Source of the DNA: Pediococcus acidilactici
GTDB taxonomy: Bacteria; Bacillota; Bacilli; Lactobacillales; Lactobacillaceae
DNA: 64,000 bases
Reading direction: 5' to 3'
Assembly: GCA_024970065.1 (NCBI GenBank)
Contig: CP103908.1
Span: forward strand, 372,001-436,000
The notes beneath the pieces were generated by a model. The model searched no databases. It was not told the origin of the DNA and saw only the letters and a program-made list of their open reading frames with translations. Positions 52,583 through 61,597 of this stretch are shown here, piece after piece; position 1 is the first letter of the stretch; each line of letters starts with the position of its first letter. Made by a program: the position numbers and the translations under genes.

Positions 52583-55117
52583 ATGGCGAATATTGAACGA
52601 TTTTATACTAAATTTCACCCAACTAATTATCAAATTAAGTTAGCAATTAGTCGGGAAACAAAGGAAATTAAAGGAACGACCACCATTACTGGGGAGGCGT
52701 TAAGTTCCCAAATTGACATCCACCAAAAGGACCTGCAAATTGAAGAACTGCAGGTAAATGGTGCAACAGGCGACTTTACCGTTGATCAAGCCGCGGAAGC
52801 AATTCACGTTAAATTACCGCAGACCGGAACGGTAACTTTGGAAATCAAATACACCACCAAGTTAACTGACACGATGATGGGGATTTATCCTTCATATTAC
52901 GAAGTGAACGGGGAAACCAAGCAATTGGTGGGAACCCAGTTTGAAACCACCTTTGCGCGGCAAGCCTTTCCGTGCGTGGACGAACCGGAAGCCAAGGCCA
53001 CCTTTGATTTAGCAATTAAGTTCGACGAACATCCGGGCGAAGTGGTATTGAGCAACATGCCAGAAACTAAGGTCGAGGATGGTTACCACTATTTTGAACG
53101 TACGGTAAAAATGTCTACGTACTTAATCGCGTTTGCCTTTGGTGATTTGCAAAGTAAGCAAACTAAAACTAAGAGTGGCGTTCAAGTGGGCGTTTTCGCT
53201 ACGAAGGCTCATCAACCGCAAGAATTGGATTTTGCTTTGGACATTGCCAAACGAGCGATTGAATTTTACGAAGACTTCTACCAAACCCCGTATCCACTAC
53301 CACATTCATGGCAACTAGCCTTGCCAGATTTTTCAGCCGGTGCGATGGAAAACTGGGGCTTGGTAACTTATCGGGAAGCCTACCTCTTGCTCGATCCAAA
53401 GAACACCACTTTACGCACTAAACAGGTGGTGGCCACGGTAATTGCTCACGAGTTAGCGCACCAGTGGTTTGGTGACTTAGTAACCATGCAGTGGTGGGAC
53501 GACCTTTGGTTAAACGAAAGTTTTGCCAACATGATGGAATACGTGGCCGTTGACGCTTTGGAACCCGATTGGCAAATTTGGGAATTGTTCCAAAATTCTG
53601 AAGCAGGCGCAGCCTTGCAACGGGATGCCACGGACGGAGTGCAATCCGTACACGTCCAAGTCAATGATCCGGCTGAGATTGACGCCCTCTTTGATGGAGC
53701 CATCGTTTATGCAAAGGGAGCCCGAATGTTGGTAATGGTCCGCGCTTTGATTGGCGACGACGCTCTCCGTCAAGGACTGCAAAAGTACTTTGCAAACCAC
53801 CAGTACGGAAATGCTACCGGAAACGATTTGTGGCAAGCACTCGGGGAAGCCGCGAACATGCCAATTGGCGACATCATGCATACGTGGCTAGATCAACCGG
53901 GATACCCAGTGGTGACCGCCCAAGTTGAAAATGGTGACCTGGTACTTGAACAACAACAATTCTTCATTGGTGAAGGACAAGATCAACAACGCCTATGGCA
54001 GATTCCGCTGAACGGAAACTACTCAGAGGTTCCGGCCTTACTACAGACGAAAACCTTGAATTTAGGAGATTACCAAGACTTACGAGACCGAAACCAACAA
54101 CCGTTCCGTTTGAACGTGGGCAACAGTTCGCATTTCATCGTGCGCTACGACCAACGGTTATTAGACGATATTTTAGCTGATTGGGAGCAACTGACCGCAA
54201 TCGACCAGCTTCAACTGTTGCAAGACCTCCGTTTGTTGGCGGAAGGCAAACAGATTTCCTACGCGGAGATCGTGCCTTTATTACCACGCTTTGCGAAAAC
54301 CGATTCTGCGCTCGTAACCGAGATGTTATACCGGGTGGCAAATGGTTTAAAGAAGTTCGTTGCTCCACAAAGTTCGGCAGAAAAACAACTTAAGAAGTTC
54401 TTTGATGAATTAAGTCAAGCACCAGCCCAACGGTTAGGCTGGCAAGCGGCGGCTGGTGAAACCAACGACGACCAGTTGATGCGTCCGATGGTGTTGAAGG
54501 CGGCTTTGTATGCGGAAAATCCAGCAGTTACCGCACAAGCTCACCAATTATTTGTGGAAAATGAAGCGCAGTTGCCAAAATTACCGGCTGCAATTCGTTC
54601 CTTAGTGATCCGAAATGAAGTTGAACACTTTGGTAGCCCTGAGCTTTTTGATCGGTTGCTTAAAGAATATCAACGGACAAGCGACGCGAGCTACAAGAGT
54701 GACCTTTGCCAGGCGCTTACGTCCACACCATCCTTACCATTGATTCAACAACTAGTTCAACAGTTTGAAAATGCGCAAGTAATCAAACCGCAAGACTTGC
54801 GGGCGTGGTTCCGTGGCGTATTGGCTAACCCTCAAGGACAAGGCCCGGCATGGAACTGGATTCGTGACGAATGGCAATGGCTAGAAGACACGGTGGGCGG
54901 CGACATGGAATTTGCCACCTACATTACGGTGATTGCGGGAATTTTCCAAACACCGACGCGTCTAGCCGAATTCAAAACATTCTTTGAACCAAAACTAGCA
55001 ACTCCAGGATTAACTCGGGAAATTACGATGGATATTAAGGTAATTGAAACCCGAGTCGCACTAATTGAAACAGAAAGGGATGCTGTACAAGCTGCGGTAG
55101 CCCAAGCAATTAAGTAA
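52583..55117 (+). CDS. pepN: Aminopeptidase N (lysyl aminopeptidase)
   Basis: 844 aa, the usual lactobacillar PepN length (M1 family). Exopeptidase motif GAMENWG and zinc site HELAHQW with His289, Glu290 and His293, the third ligand Glu in LWLNESFAN. Broad-specificity cytoplasmic aminopeptidase that completes peptide breakdown with PepX and prolyl iminopeptidase elsewhere in the window. AGGAGG ribosome site. Confidence 0.97.
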   Translation: MANIERFYTKFHPTNYQIKLAISRETKEIKGTTTITGEALSSQIDIHQKDLQIEELQVNGATGDFTVDQAAEAIHVKLPQTGTVTLEIKYTTKLTDTMMGIYPSYYEVNGETKQLVGTQFETTFARQAFPCVDEPEAKATFDLAIKFDEHPGEVVLSNMPETKVEDGYHYFERTVKMSTYLIAFAFGDLQSKQTKTKSGVQVGVFATKAHQPQELDFALDIAKRAIEFYEDFYQTPYPLPHSWQLALPDFSAGAMENWGLVTYREAYLLLDPKNTTLRTKQVVATVIAHELAHQWFGDLVTMQWWDDLWLNESFANMMEYVAVDALEPDWQIWELFQNSEAGAALQRDATDGVQSVHVQVNDPAEIDALFDGAIVYAKGARMLVMVRALIGDDALRQGLQKYFANHQYGNATGNDLWQALGEAANMPIGDIMHTWLDQPGYPVVTAQVENGDLVLEQQQFFIGEGQDQQRLWQIPLNGNYSEVPALLQTKTLNLGDYQDLRDRNQQPFRLNVGNSSHFIVRYDQRLLDDILADWEQLTAIDQLQLLQDLRLLAEGKQISYAEIVPLLPRFAKTDSALVTEMLYRVANGLKKFVAPQSSAEKQLKKFFDELSQAPAQRLGWQAAAGETNDDQLMRPMVLKAALYAENPAVTAQAHQLFVENEAQLPKLPAAIRSLVIRNEVEHFGSPELFDRLLKEYQRTSDASYKSDLCQALTSTPSLPLIQQLVQQFENAQVIKPQDLRAWFRGVLANPQGQGPAWNWIRDEWQWLEDTVGGDMEFATYITVIAGIFQTPTRLAEFKTFFEPKLATPGLTREITMDIKVIETRVALIETERDAVQAAVAQAIK

Positions 55118-55222
55118 CGTGATAAATAAAGCGAGCGACTGCGAAAAAACTGAAAGTTCCTTTTGCGGGTTGGTTCTATTAGAGTCAACACACACCAAAA
55201 GCTAGTTTGTCCCGCTTAACCT

Positions 55223-55272
55223 AAAAGCGACCATTATTATGCTAAATTTAGACATAATAATGGTCGCTTTTT
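55223..55272. terminator. Terminator between pepN and the lipoprotein gene
   Basis: 19-bp perfect stem AAAAGCGACCATTATTATG / CATAATAATGGTCGCTTTT around the loop CTAAATTTAGA, followed by T. Homologous to the hairpin at 32041-32081. Confidence 0.92.
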
Positions 55273-55343
55273 AGTTAGTGCTTGCAAACTACCCGACTTT
55301 TGGCCAATGCGCTCGTTTTTAATTTGCCTAAAGTGCGGTGTAG

Positions 55344-55907
55344 TTATTTGTTAACGATTTGGTGGTTGGAAAGGTCCCCGTCCGCGCTTTGGACGTCGCC
55401 ATTTGCGTAAACGTAGTAAGACCCGTGTTTAGGGGAGGTGATGTGGAAATAAATTGGTGAAGACTTGCCAATGGAACTAAAGGCCACTTTCCAATTTTGG
55501 TTGCCGTATTTTTCAGTTAGGAGGGCAACTGCTGCTTGTTCATTTTGAATTTTTTCGTCAGCAAGGGGCCGATTGCCATTCTTCTTTTCTGCCTTCGTTA
55601 AGTCGCTACGGGACATTTGGTTGTCGGTAGAACTACTTGAGTTAGTAGTTGCACTCTTCGAAGATGATGCGGAACTGGAGCTAGTCGAATTTTTTGAAGA
55701 ATTTGCGCTAGCCGACGAGTTAGTATCTTTATCAGTTGAACTCGATTTAGTGTCCTTGCTAGCCGCCGACTTACTTGATAACTTGGCCACCTTTTCGGTC
55801 TTACTAGACTTGGAAGATGTATCAGAGTTAGAAGTAGAATGGGTGCCACAGCTTGCCAAAGTTAATGGTAGGACTGCTAAGATAGCGATTGACGCGATTT
55901 TTTTCAT
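55344..55907 (-). CDS. Ser/Lys-rich lipoprotein
   Basis: 187 aa. Signal peptide with lipobox LASC (Cys20), a long Ser/Thr/Lys/Asp low-complexity spacer (about 25-105) and a C-terminal module of about 70 residues (EQAAVALLTEKYGNQNWKV…). That module resembles the end of the lipoprotein at 49092-49841. GGAGG ribosome site upstream. Function unknown. Confidence 0.78.
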   Translation of the reverse strand: MKKIASIAILAVLPLTLASCGTHSTSNSDTSSKSSKTEKVAKLSSKSAASKDTKSSSTDKDTNSSASANSSKNSTSSSSASSSKSATTNSSSSTDNQMSRSDLTKAEKKNGNRPLADEKIQNEQAAVALLTEKYGNQNWKVAFSSIGKSSPIYFHITSPKHGSYYVYANGDVQSADGDLSNHQIVNK

Positions 55908-56002
55908 GGTAAAATCCTCCCCCGGATCGATGAATTTAATGCTAATAATTTAGTTAATTCTAGCATACTCAAGCAAAACTTCAAGGTACGCAAAAGATTA
56001 AT

Positions 56003-56077
56003 TTAATAACGTTGAAACCGCTTAAAATCCGTTGAGTAATCGGGGAAAAAACGATATAGTGAGATTAATAACGTTGA
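56003..56077 (+). promoter_or_regulatory. cas9 promoter flanked by a 13-bp direct repeat
   Basis: -35 TTGAGT (56032-56037), 17-bp spacer, -10 TATAGT (56055-56060). TTAATAACGTTGA occurs at 56003-56015, upstream of -35, and again at 56065-56077, over the expected transcription start. The repeats might be an operator. Confidence 0.65.
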
Positions 56078-56090
56078 GGAGGAATTTTAT

Positions 56091-59000
56091 ATGGGTGACA
56101 GAAAGTATAACCTTGGTCTCGATATCGGGACGTCATCAATTGGCTTTGCGGCAGTTGACGAAAATAACCAACCCATTCGAGTTAAGGGAAAGACGGCAAT
56201 TGGGGTACGCCTTTTTGAAGAGGGCAAAACGGCGGCGGATCGGCGTGGCTTTCGGACTACGCGGCGGAGATTATCCCGGCGCCGGTGGCGGATCAATTTA
56301 TTAAATGAAATTTTTGATGCGCACCTTGCCGAGGTGGACCCCACCTTTTTGGCACGGCTAAAAGAATCGAACCGGTCAAATTTGGATCCAAAGAAGTCTT
56401 TTCAGGGCTCACTTTTATTCCCAGAACGGAAAGATTATCAATTCTATGAGGAATATCCCACAATTTACCATTTACGAAAGGCGTTGATGGAAGAAGACCG
56501 GAAGTTTGATATTCGGGAAATTTATTTAGCGGTCCATCACATTATTAAGTATCGGGGGAATTTCTTAAACGGAACGCCGATGCGGTCGTTTAAAGTAGAA
56601 AATATTGAGCTCGATACGTTATTTGATCGGCTAAACCAGCTTTATGAAGAGATTATTCCCGACAATGAGCTGGCCTTTGATTTAGAACAAGTGGCGGATG
56701 TTAAGGAAGTTCTTAGCAGCACAACCATCTATAAAATGGATAAGAAAAAACAACTAGTAAAGGTGATGCTGCTTCCCGCAAGCAACAAGGCGTTACAGAG
56801 TGAAAACAAGAAAATCGTTACGCAGTTTGTTAATGCGATTTTGAACTATAAGTTCAAGCTTGACGTGCTCCTCCAAGTTGAGACGGACATGGACTGGTCC
56901 TTGAAGTTAAACGACGAGGGGGCGGACGATAAATTAGAAGAATTTACGGCCGGTTTAGATGAAAACCGTTTGGAAATTGTTGACCTTTTGCAAAGATTAC
57001 ATAACTGGTTTTCATTAAATGAAATTACAAAAGATGGTAATTCGTTGTCTGCGGCGATGGTTGAAAAATATAAAGACCACCGTCACCATCTAGAACTATT
57101 GAAAAAGGTGATTGAGTATCATCCGGATGCTAAGAAAGCAAAAGCGCTGAAGGAAACGTACACGGCCTATGTTGGTAAGACGGACGACAAAACCCAAAAC
57201 AAAGACGATTTCTACAAGGCTGTGGAAAAGAACTTAGATGATTCAACAGAAGCAAAAGAAATTAAACGTTTAATTCAGCTAGACCAGTTCATGCCTAAGC
57301 AACGGACTGGGCAAAATGGGGCAATCCCTCATCAACTGCATCAACAGGAGCTCGACCAAATTATTGAAAAGCAATCTAAATATTATCCATTTTTGGCGGA
57401 GCCGAATCCGAACGTTAAGCGCCGTAAAGATGCCCCTTACAAACTAGACGAATTGATTGCCTTTAAGATCCCGTACTACGTGGGGCCGTTGGTAACGCCG
57501 GAAGAACAAGCTCAAAATAAAGAAAACGTGTTTGCATGGATGAAACGGAAGGCTGCTGGCCCAATTACACCATGGAATTTTGACGAAAAAGTTGACCGGA
57601 TGGAATCCGCAAACCGATTTATTCGTCGGATGACTACCAAAGATACGTATCTTTTTGGCGAAGATGTCTTACCTGCGGAAAGCATGATTTATCAAAAATT
57701 TGTGGTGCTTAATGAACTGAATAATTTAAAAATTAATGGGCGGCATTTGACACTTAAGGATAAGCAAGACGTTTATAATGATTTGTTTAAGCAACAAAGA
57801 ACGGTTTCCATTAAAGCACTCCAAAATTATTACGTTAACGAAAAGAAGGCTGCGACCGCGCCTACCGTGGGCGGATTGGCCGATCCAAAGAAATTTTTAT
57901 CAAGTCTGTCAACTTATATTGGTTTCAAAGACATGTTTGGAGAGCGGGTAAACGATCCACAATTCCAAGAGGATTTAGAACAAATCGTGGAATGGTCGAC
58001 AATTTTTGAGGATCGGGGAATCTTCAAGGCAAAATTACAAGCCCTGGGTTGGCTATCTGAAAAGCAGATTCAACAACTGGTGGCTAAACGTTACAAAGGA
58101 TGGGGCCGGCTTTCCAAGAAGCTCTTAACTGGGCTAAAGAACGCGGAAGGATACTCAATTTTAGACGAAATGTGGCGTTCGACCGAAAACTTCATGCAAA
58201 TTCAAAGTCGCCCAGAATTTGCGGCACTGATTCAACAGGCCAACGAAAAACAATTTGAGGGCAATGACCCGAATAATGTTTGGGAGAATATTGAAAATAT
58301 TTTGGGGGATGCGTACACTTCGCCACAAAATAAGAAGGCAATCCGTCAAGTGGTGAAGGTTGTCCAAGATATTGAAAAAGCAGTGGGTAACCCACCTGAA
58401 AAAATCGCGATTGAGTTTACCCGTGAAGCCGCGGCGAACCCTCAACGGACGCAAAGCCGTTTGCGGACCTTGGAAAAACTTTATGAAAGTGCCGAAGAAG
58501 TTGTAGATGCGGGGTTAACTGCCGAACTAGCTGAATTTAAGGAAAATAAGCACGTTTTATCAGATAAGTACTACCTGTACTTTACTCAATTAGGCCGGGA
58601 TGTTTATACTGGGGACACTATTAGTCTAGATAGGTTGAACGATTACGATGTTGACCACATTTTGCCGCAGTCGTTTATTAAAGACGATAGTTTGGACAAC
58701 CGGGTATTGACGATTCGGGCGGTTAACAACGGAAAAAGCGATAACGTACCAGTTGAACTGTTTGGTAAGAAAATGAGCTCGTTTTGGCGACGCTTGCTGG
58801 ATAATGGGATGATTTCCAAACGAAAGTATAATAACTTAATTACCGATCCGGATAATATCAGTAAATACGCCCAAAAGGGATTTATTAACCGGCAACTTGT
58901 GGAAACCAGTCAAGTTATCAAACTGACGGCTAATATTTTAAATGGGATTTACGATAAGGATACCGAAATTATCGAAGTTCCAGCGAAAATGAACTCTCAA

Positions 59001-60191
59001 ATGCGGAAAATGTTTGATTTGGTTAAGGTGCGGGAAGTTAACGACTATCACCATGCCTTTGACGCTTATTTAACCATCTTTATTGGAAATTATCTGTATA
59101 AATGTTATCCAAAATTACGGCCATACTTTGTCTATGGCAAGTTCAAAAAATTTAGTGACAATGAAGATATCGAGGTTGGAGACGGACGATTTAACTTTTT
59201 GAATCGGATCGAACGGTTGAAAAATGTTACAGATCCCGAAACTGGTGAAATCTTGTGGTCAAACGTGGCACCGAATGAGACCATCAAGCAGATTAAGAAG
59301 GTTTATAACTATAAGTTTATGATTGTTTCTCGGGAAATCACCACTCGAAGAGCAGAATTATTTAACCAAACTGTTTATCCAAAGAATTACCGTGGAAAAC
59401 TAATTCCGATTAAAGAAGACCGGCCTACGGATTTATATGGTGGTTATAGTGGAAATACGGACGCCTATCTTGCAATCGTTGCCTTAGAAGATAAAAAGAA
59501 GGGCAAATATTTCAAGGTGGTCGGAATTCCAACTCGGGCGGCTGCCAAATTAGAGAAGTTAAAGCAACAAGATTCACAGCAGTATTTACAGGCGCTTCAT
59601 GAAGTTATCGCGCCACAATTTACAAAGAGTACTAAAAAGGGAATCAAGAAAACAGAATTCCGAATAGTACTGGATAAGGTGCACTACCGGCAATTAGTTC
59701 AAGATGGTCCCGTTAAAATGATGTTGGGCAGTTCGACGTATAAATATAATGCTAAGCAACTAGTTTTGTCAGAAAAAGCTCTGCAAGTAATTAAGGATGA
59801 CCGAAAATTTGATGAGACGCAGAAAGACGATAATTTAATCGCAGTTTACGATGAAATCTTATCAATTGTTAATCAATCTTTTGATTTATACGATATCAAC
59901 GGTTTCCGGAAGAAATTAAACGATAATCGGAATCAATTTATTGATTTACCAGCCGAAACCAAGTATGAGGGACGGAAAGTAGTTGCACACGGTAAGCGTG
60001 AAATGATTCTGGAGATTTTGAAGGGATTGCATGCTAACGCAACACTTGGCAATTTAAAGCCAATTGGAATTGCGACTCCATTTGGTAAAATGCAAGCGCA
60101 AAATGGTATTGAATTATCAGAAAATGCGATTCTAATTCACCAATCACCATCAGGATTATTTGAACGTAAAATTAAATTAAGCGATCTTTAA
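56091..60191 (+). CDS. cas9: CRISPR effector nuclease Cas9 (type II-A)
   Basis: 1366 aa, typical II-A length. RuvC-I GLDIGTSSIGFA with catalytic Asp11; Arg-rich bridge helix RTTRRRLSRRRWR near residue 65; RuvC-II KIAIEFTREAA with Glu775; HNH DYDVDHILPQS with His856; RuvC-III YHHAFDAY with His988 and Asp991; C-terminal PAM-interacting region ending SPSGLFERKIKLSDL. All catalytic residues are present, so the nuclease looks intact. The ending and several blocks strongly resemble Cas9 of other lactobacilli. It uses a crRNA:tracrRNA pair to cut foreign DNA. Followed by an antisense-oriented tracrRNA, then cas1. Confidence 0.98.
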   Translation: MGDRKYNLGLDIGTSSIGFAAVDENNQPIRVKGKTAIGVRLFEEGKTAADRRGFRTTRRRLSRRRWRINLLNEIFDAHLAEVDPTFLARLKESNRSNLDPKKSFQGSLLFPERKDYQFYEEYPTIYHLRKALMEEDRKFDIREIYLAVHHIIKYRGNFLNGTPMRSFKVENIELDTLFDRLNQLYEEIIPDNELAFDLEQVADVKEVLSSTTIYKMDKKKQLVKVMLLPASNKALQSENKKIVTQFVNAILNYKFKLDVLLQVETDMDWSLKLNDEGADDKLEEFTAGLDENRLEIVDLLQRLHNWFSLNEITKDGNSLSAAMVEKYKDHRHHLELLKKVIEYHPDAKKAKALKETYTAYVGKTDDKTQNKDDFYKAVEKNLDDSTEAKEIKRLIQLDQFMPKQRTGQNGAIPHQLHQQELDQIIEKQSKYYPFLAEPNPNVKRRKDAPYKLDELIAFKIPYYVGPLVTPEEQAQNKENVFAWMKRKAAGPITPWNFDEKVDRMESANRFIRRMTTKDTYLFGEDVLPAESMIYQKFVVLNELNNLKINGRHLTLKDKQDVYNDLFKQQRTVSIKALQNYYVNEKKAATAPTVGGLADPKKFLSSLSTYIGFKDMFGERVNDPQFQEDLEQIVEWSTIFEDRGIFKAKLQALGWLSEKQIQQLVAKRYKGWGRLSKKLLTGLKNAEGYSILDEMWRSTENFMQIQSRPEFAALIQQANEKQFEGNDPNNVWENIENILGDAYTSPQNKKAIRQVVKVVQDIEKAVGNPPEKIAIEFTREAAANPQRTQSRLRTLEKLYESAEEVVDAGLTAELAEFKENKHVLSDKYYLYFTQLGRDVYTGDTISLDRLNDYDVDHILPQSFIKDDSLDNRVLTIRAVNNGKSDNVPVELFGKKMSSFWRRLLDNGMISKRKYNNLITDPDNISKYAQKGFINRQLVETSQVIKLTANILNGIYDKDTEIIEVPAKMNSQMRKMFDLVKVREVNDYHHAFDAYLTIFIGNYLYKCYPKLRPYFVYGKFKKFSDNEDIEVGDGRFNFLNRIERLKNVTDPETGEILWSNVAPNETIKQIKKVYNYKFMIVSREITTRRAELFNQTVYPKNYRGKLIPIKEDRPTDLYGGYSGNTDAYLAIVALEDKKKGKYFKVVGIPTRAAAKLEKLKQQDSQQYLQALHEVIAPQFTKSTKKGIKKTEFRIVLDKVHYRQLVQDGPVKMMLGSSTYKYNAKQLVLSEKALQVIKDDRKFDETQKDDNLIAVYDEILSIVNQSFDLYDINGFRKKLNDNRNQFIDLPAETKYEGRKVVAHGKREMILEILKGLHANATLGNLKPIGIATPFGKMQAQNGIELSENAILIHQSPSGLFERKIKLSDL

Positions 60192-60201
60192 TGAGAGCAG
60201 C

Positions 60202-60358
60202 AAAAAAGAGGAGCCGTCCCATTAAGGGTCGGTTCCTCTTTCACTATGTATTGCCCAGATAGCTGGAACAAATGGATAAACTCCGCACAAAGTGCATTGT
60301 TTGATTTCAAAAAACAGGATGTTAAATCAATAAGGTTAAAAGTTGGGAGCTACCCAAC
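60202..60358 (-). ncRNA. tracrRNA, antisense orientation
   Basis: Read on the minus strand. A short 5' hairpin (GTTGGG / CCCAAC) is followed by an anti-repeat: 60316-60339 is a 24-base exact copy of the CRISPR repeat on the plus strand, so its complement is transcribed. Then come a double-stem nexus (60285-60295 and 60274-60284), a CCAG-loop-CTGG hairpin (60255-60266) and a terminator stem (60205-60241) with six T. A double-stem nexus is described for Lactobacillus tracrRNAs. Needed for crRNA maturation and Cas9 activity. Confidence 0.88.
60205..60241. terminator. Terminator of tracrRNA, also after cas9
   Basis: 13-bp stem GAGGAGCCGTCCC / GGGTCGGTTCCTC with one mismatch. The six-T tract lies on the minus-strand exit, so it serves tracrRNA best; on the plus strand it may partly stop cas9 transcripts. 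Confidence 0.85.
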
Positions 60359-60364
60359 ACCATT

Positions 60365-60393
60365 AATATAAACCAGAATACTGGTAAAATCAA
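60365..60393 (-). promoter_or_regulatory. tracrRNA promoter
   Basis: On the minus strand TTGATT (60393-60388), 17-bp spacer, TATATT (60370-60365). Predicted start about 60358. The promoter sits just upstream of the cas1 ribosome site. Confidence 0.75.
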
Positions 60394-60408
60394 GGAGGTT
60401 TTAAAAAT

Positions 60409-61314
60409 ATGGGATGGAGATCAGTAATCATCACCCAGCACGCTAAATTGTCGTATTCGGCACATGCGATGATCGTGCAGACCAACGACGGAATTAATCA
60501 AATTCCGGTTGACGACGTTAGTCTGTTGCTAATTTCAACGACGCAAGCGGTAATCACGACGGCGTTAATTAGTGAGCTATCAAAGAAAAACGTCAAAATT
60601 ATATTTACCGATGAAGCGCGGGAACCGATTAGCGAAATTTACGGCTATTATCCCGCTAACCGGACCGCCCAGCTGCTACGAGAACAAGTTAACTGGGACT
60701 CACAGTTACAACAAATATTGTGGACGAAGTTAGTGGCTAATAAAATCATCAATCAAATTAACGTTTTGAATTTATTAGATCATTCGACCGATGAACTAGT
60801 AGCGGAATTGGAAAAATTGGAATTGAATGATTTAACCAATCGGGAAGCGGTGGTAGCGCACAAATATTTTCCGTTATTGTTTGAAAGCGGTTTTACGAGG
60901 AGGGACGGTTCGGTTGTTAACGCGGCGTTGAATTATGGTTACTCAATTTTATTATCGGCCGTAAACCAGGAAATCGTGGCGAATGGCTACGTTACATATT
61001 TAGGGATTCATCATGATAGCGAGGAAAACCAGTTTAACTTGGCTTCAGACTTGATGGAACCCTTTCGGCCGGTTGTGGATTGCTGGGTGGCAAATCAAAA
61101 ATTTAATCAACTTACGCCTGACATTAAGTATGGGTTGGTGGAACTTTTGAGTTTGGAACTTAAGTACAACGGTAAGAAGACGATTTTACGTAATGCGATT
61201 ACCGATCACGTACGGAATTGTTTGAAGTATTTAGCGGGGAAAGCTAACAGTTTTACGATTGAAATGGAGTTAAGCGATGAGGTACCGAATAATGCGATTA
61301 ATGATAATGTTTGA
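60409..61314 (+). CDS. cas1: CRISPR adaptation integrase Cas1
   Basis: 301 aa, type II Cas1. The N-terminal strand domain (MGWRSVIITQHAKLSYSAH) and helical C-terminal domain (LMEPFRPVVDCWV) with the acidic/His metal site integrate new spacers together with Cas2. AAGGAGG ribosome site. It overlaps cas2. No clear plus-strand promoter upstream, so transcription may depend on read-through from cas9. Confidence 0.97.
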   Translation: MGWRSVIITQHAKLSYSAHAMIVQTNDGINQIPVDDVSLLLISTTQAVITTALISELSKKNVKIIFTDEAREPISEIYGYYPANRTAQLLREQVNWDSQLQQILWTKLVANKIINQINVLNLLDHSTDELVAELEKLELNDLTNREAVVAHKYFPLLFESGFTRRDGSVVNAALNYGYSILLSAVNQEIVANGYVTYLGIHHDSEENQFNLASDLMEPFRPVVDCWVANQKFNQLTPDIKYGLVELLSLELKYNGKKTILRNAITDHVRNCLKYLAGKANSFTIEMELSDEVPNNAINDNV

Positions 61315-61597
61315 TTTACCAGTTGAGACAGCGGCGCAAAGAAAACAATACCGGCAGTTTAGAAAAGCGTTAATTAACGAAGGCTTTTTGATGATTCAAT
61401 ATTCTGTTTATGTTCGCGTATGCGTGAATAAAAAATCGGCGACGTTTATGGAAAACCGCATCAAAACTTATTTACCCGAAAATGGCACAATTCAGGCCCT
61501 CACGTTAACTGAAAAGCAATATAATGACATGCACTTTTTGGTTGGTGAACGGGTAAAAGACGTGCGTAATACCTCTGATCGGACGGTGATCCTATGA
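61292..61597 (+). CDS. cas2: CRISPR adaptation protein Cas2
   Basis: About 101 aa. MRLMIMFDLPVET, the ferredoxin-like first strand with conserved Asp, then RKQYRQFRKALINEGF. ATG 61292 is favoured, because GAGGT lies upstream and homologues begin MRL; an in-frame ATG at 61277 would add five residues. Overlaps cas1 by 23 bp and csn2 by 4 bp (ATGA). Confidence 0.96.
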   Translation: MRLMIMFDLPVETAAQRKQYRQFRKALINEGFLMIQYSVYVRVCVNKKSATFMENRIKTYLPENGTIQALTLTEKQYNDMHFLVGERVKDVRNTSDRTVIL

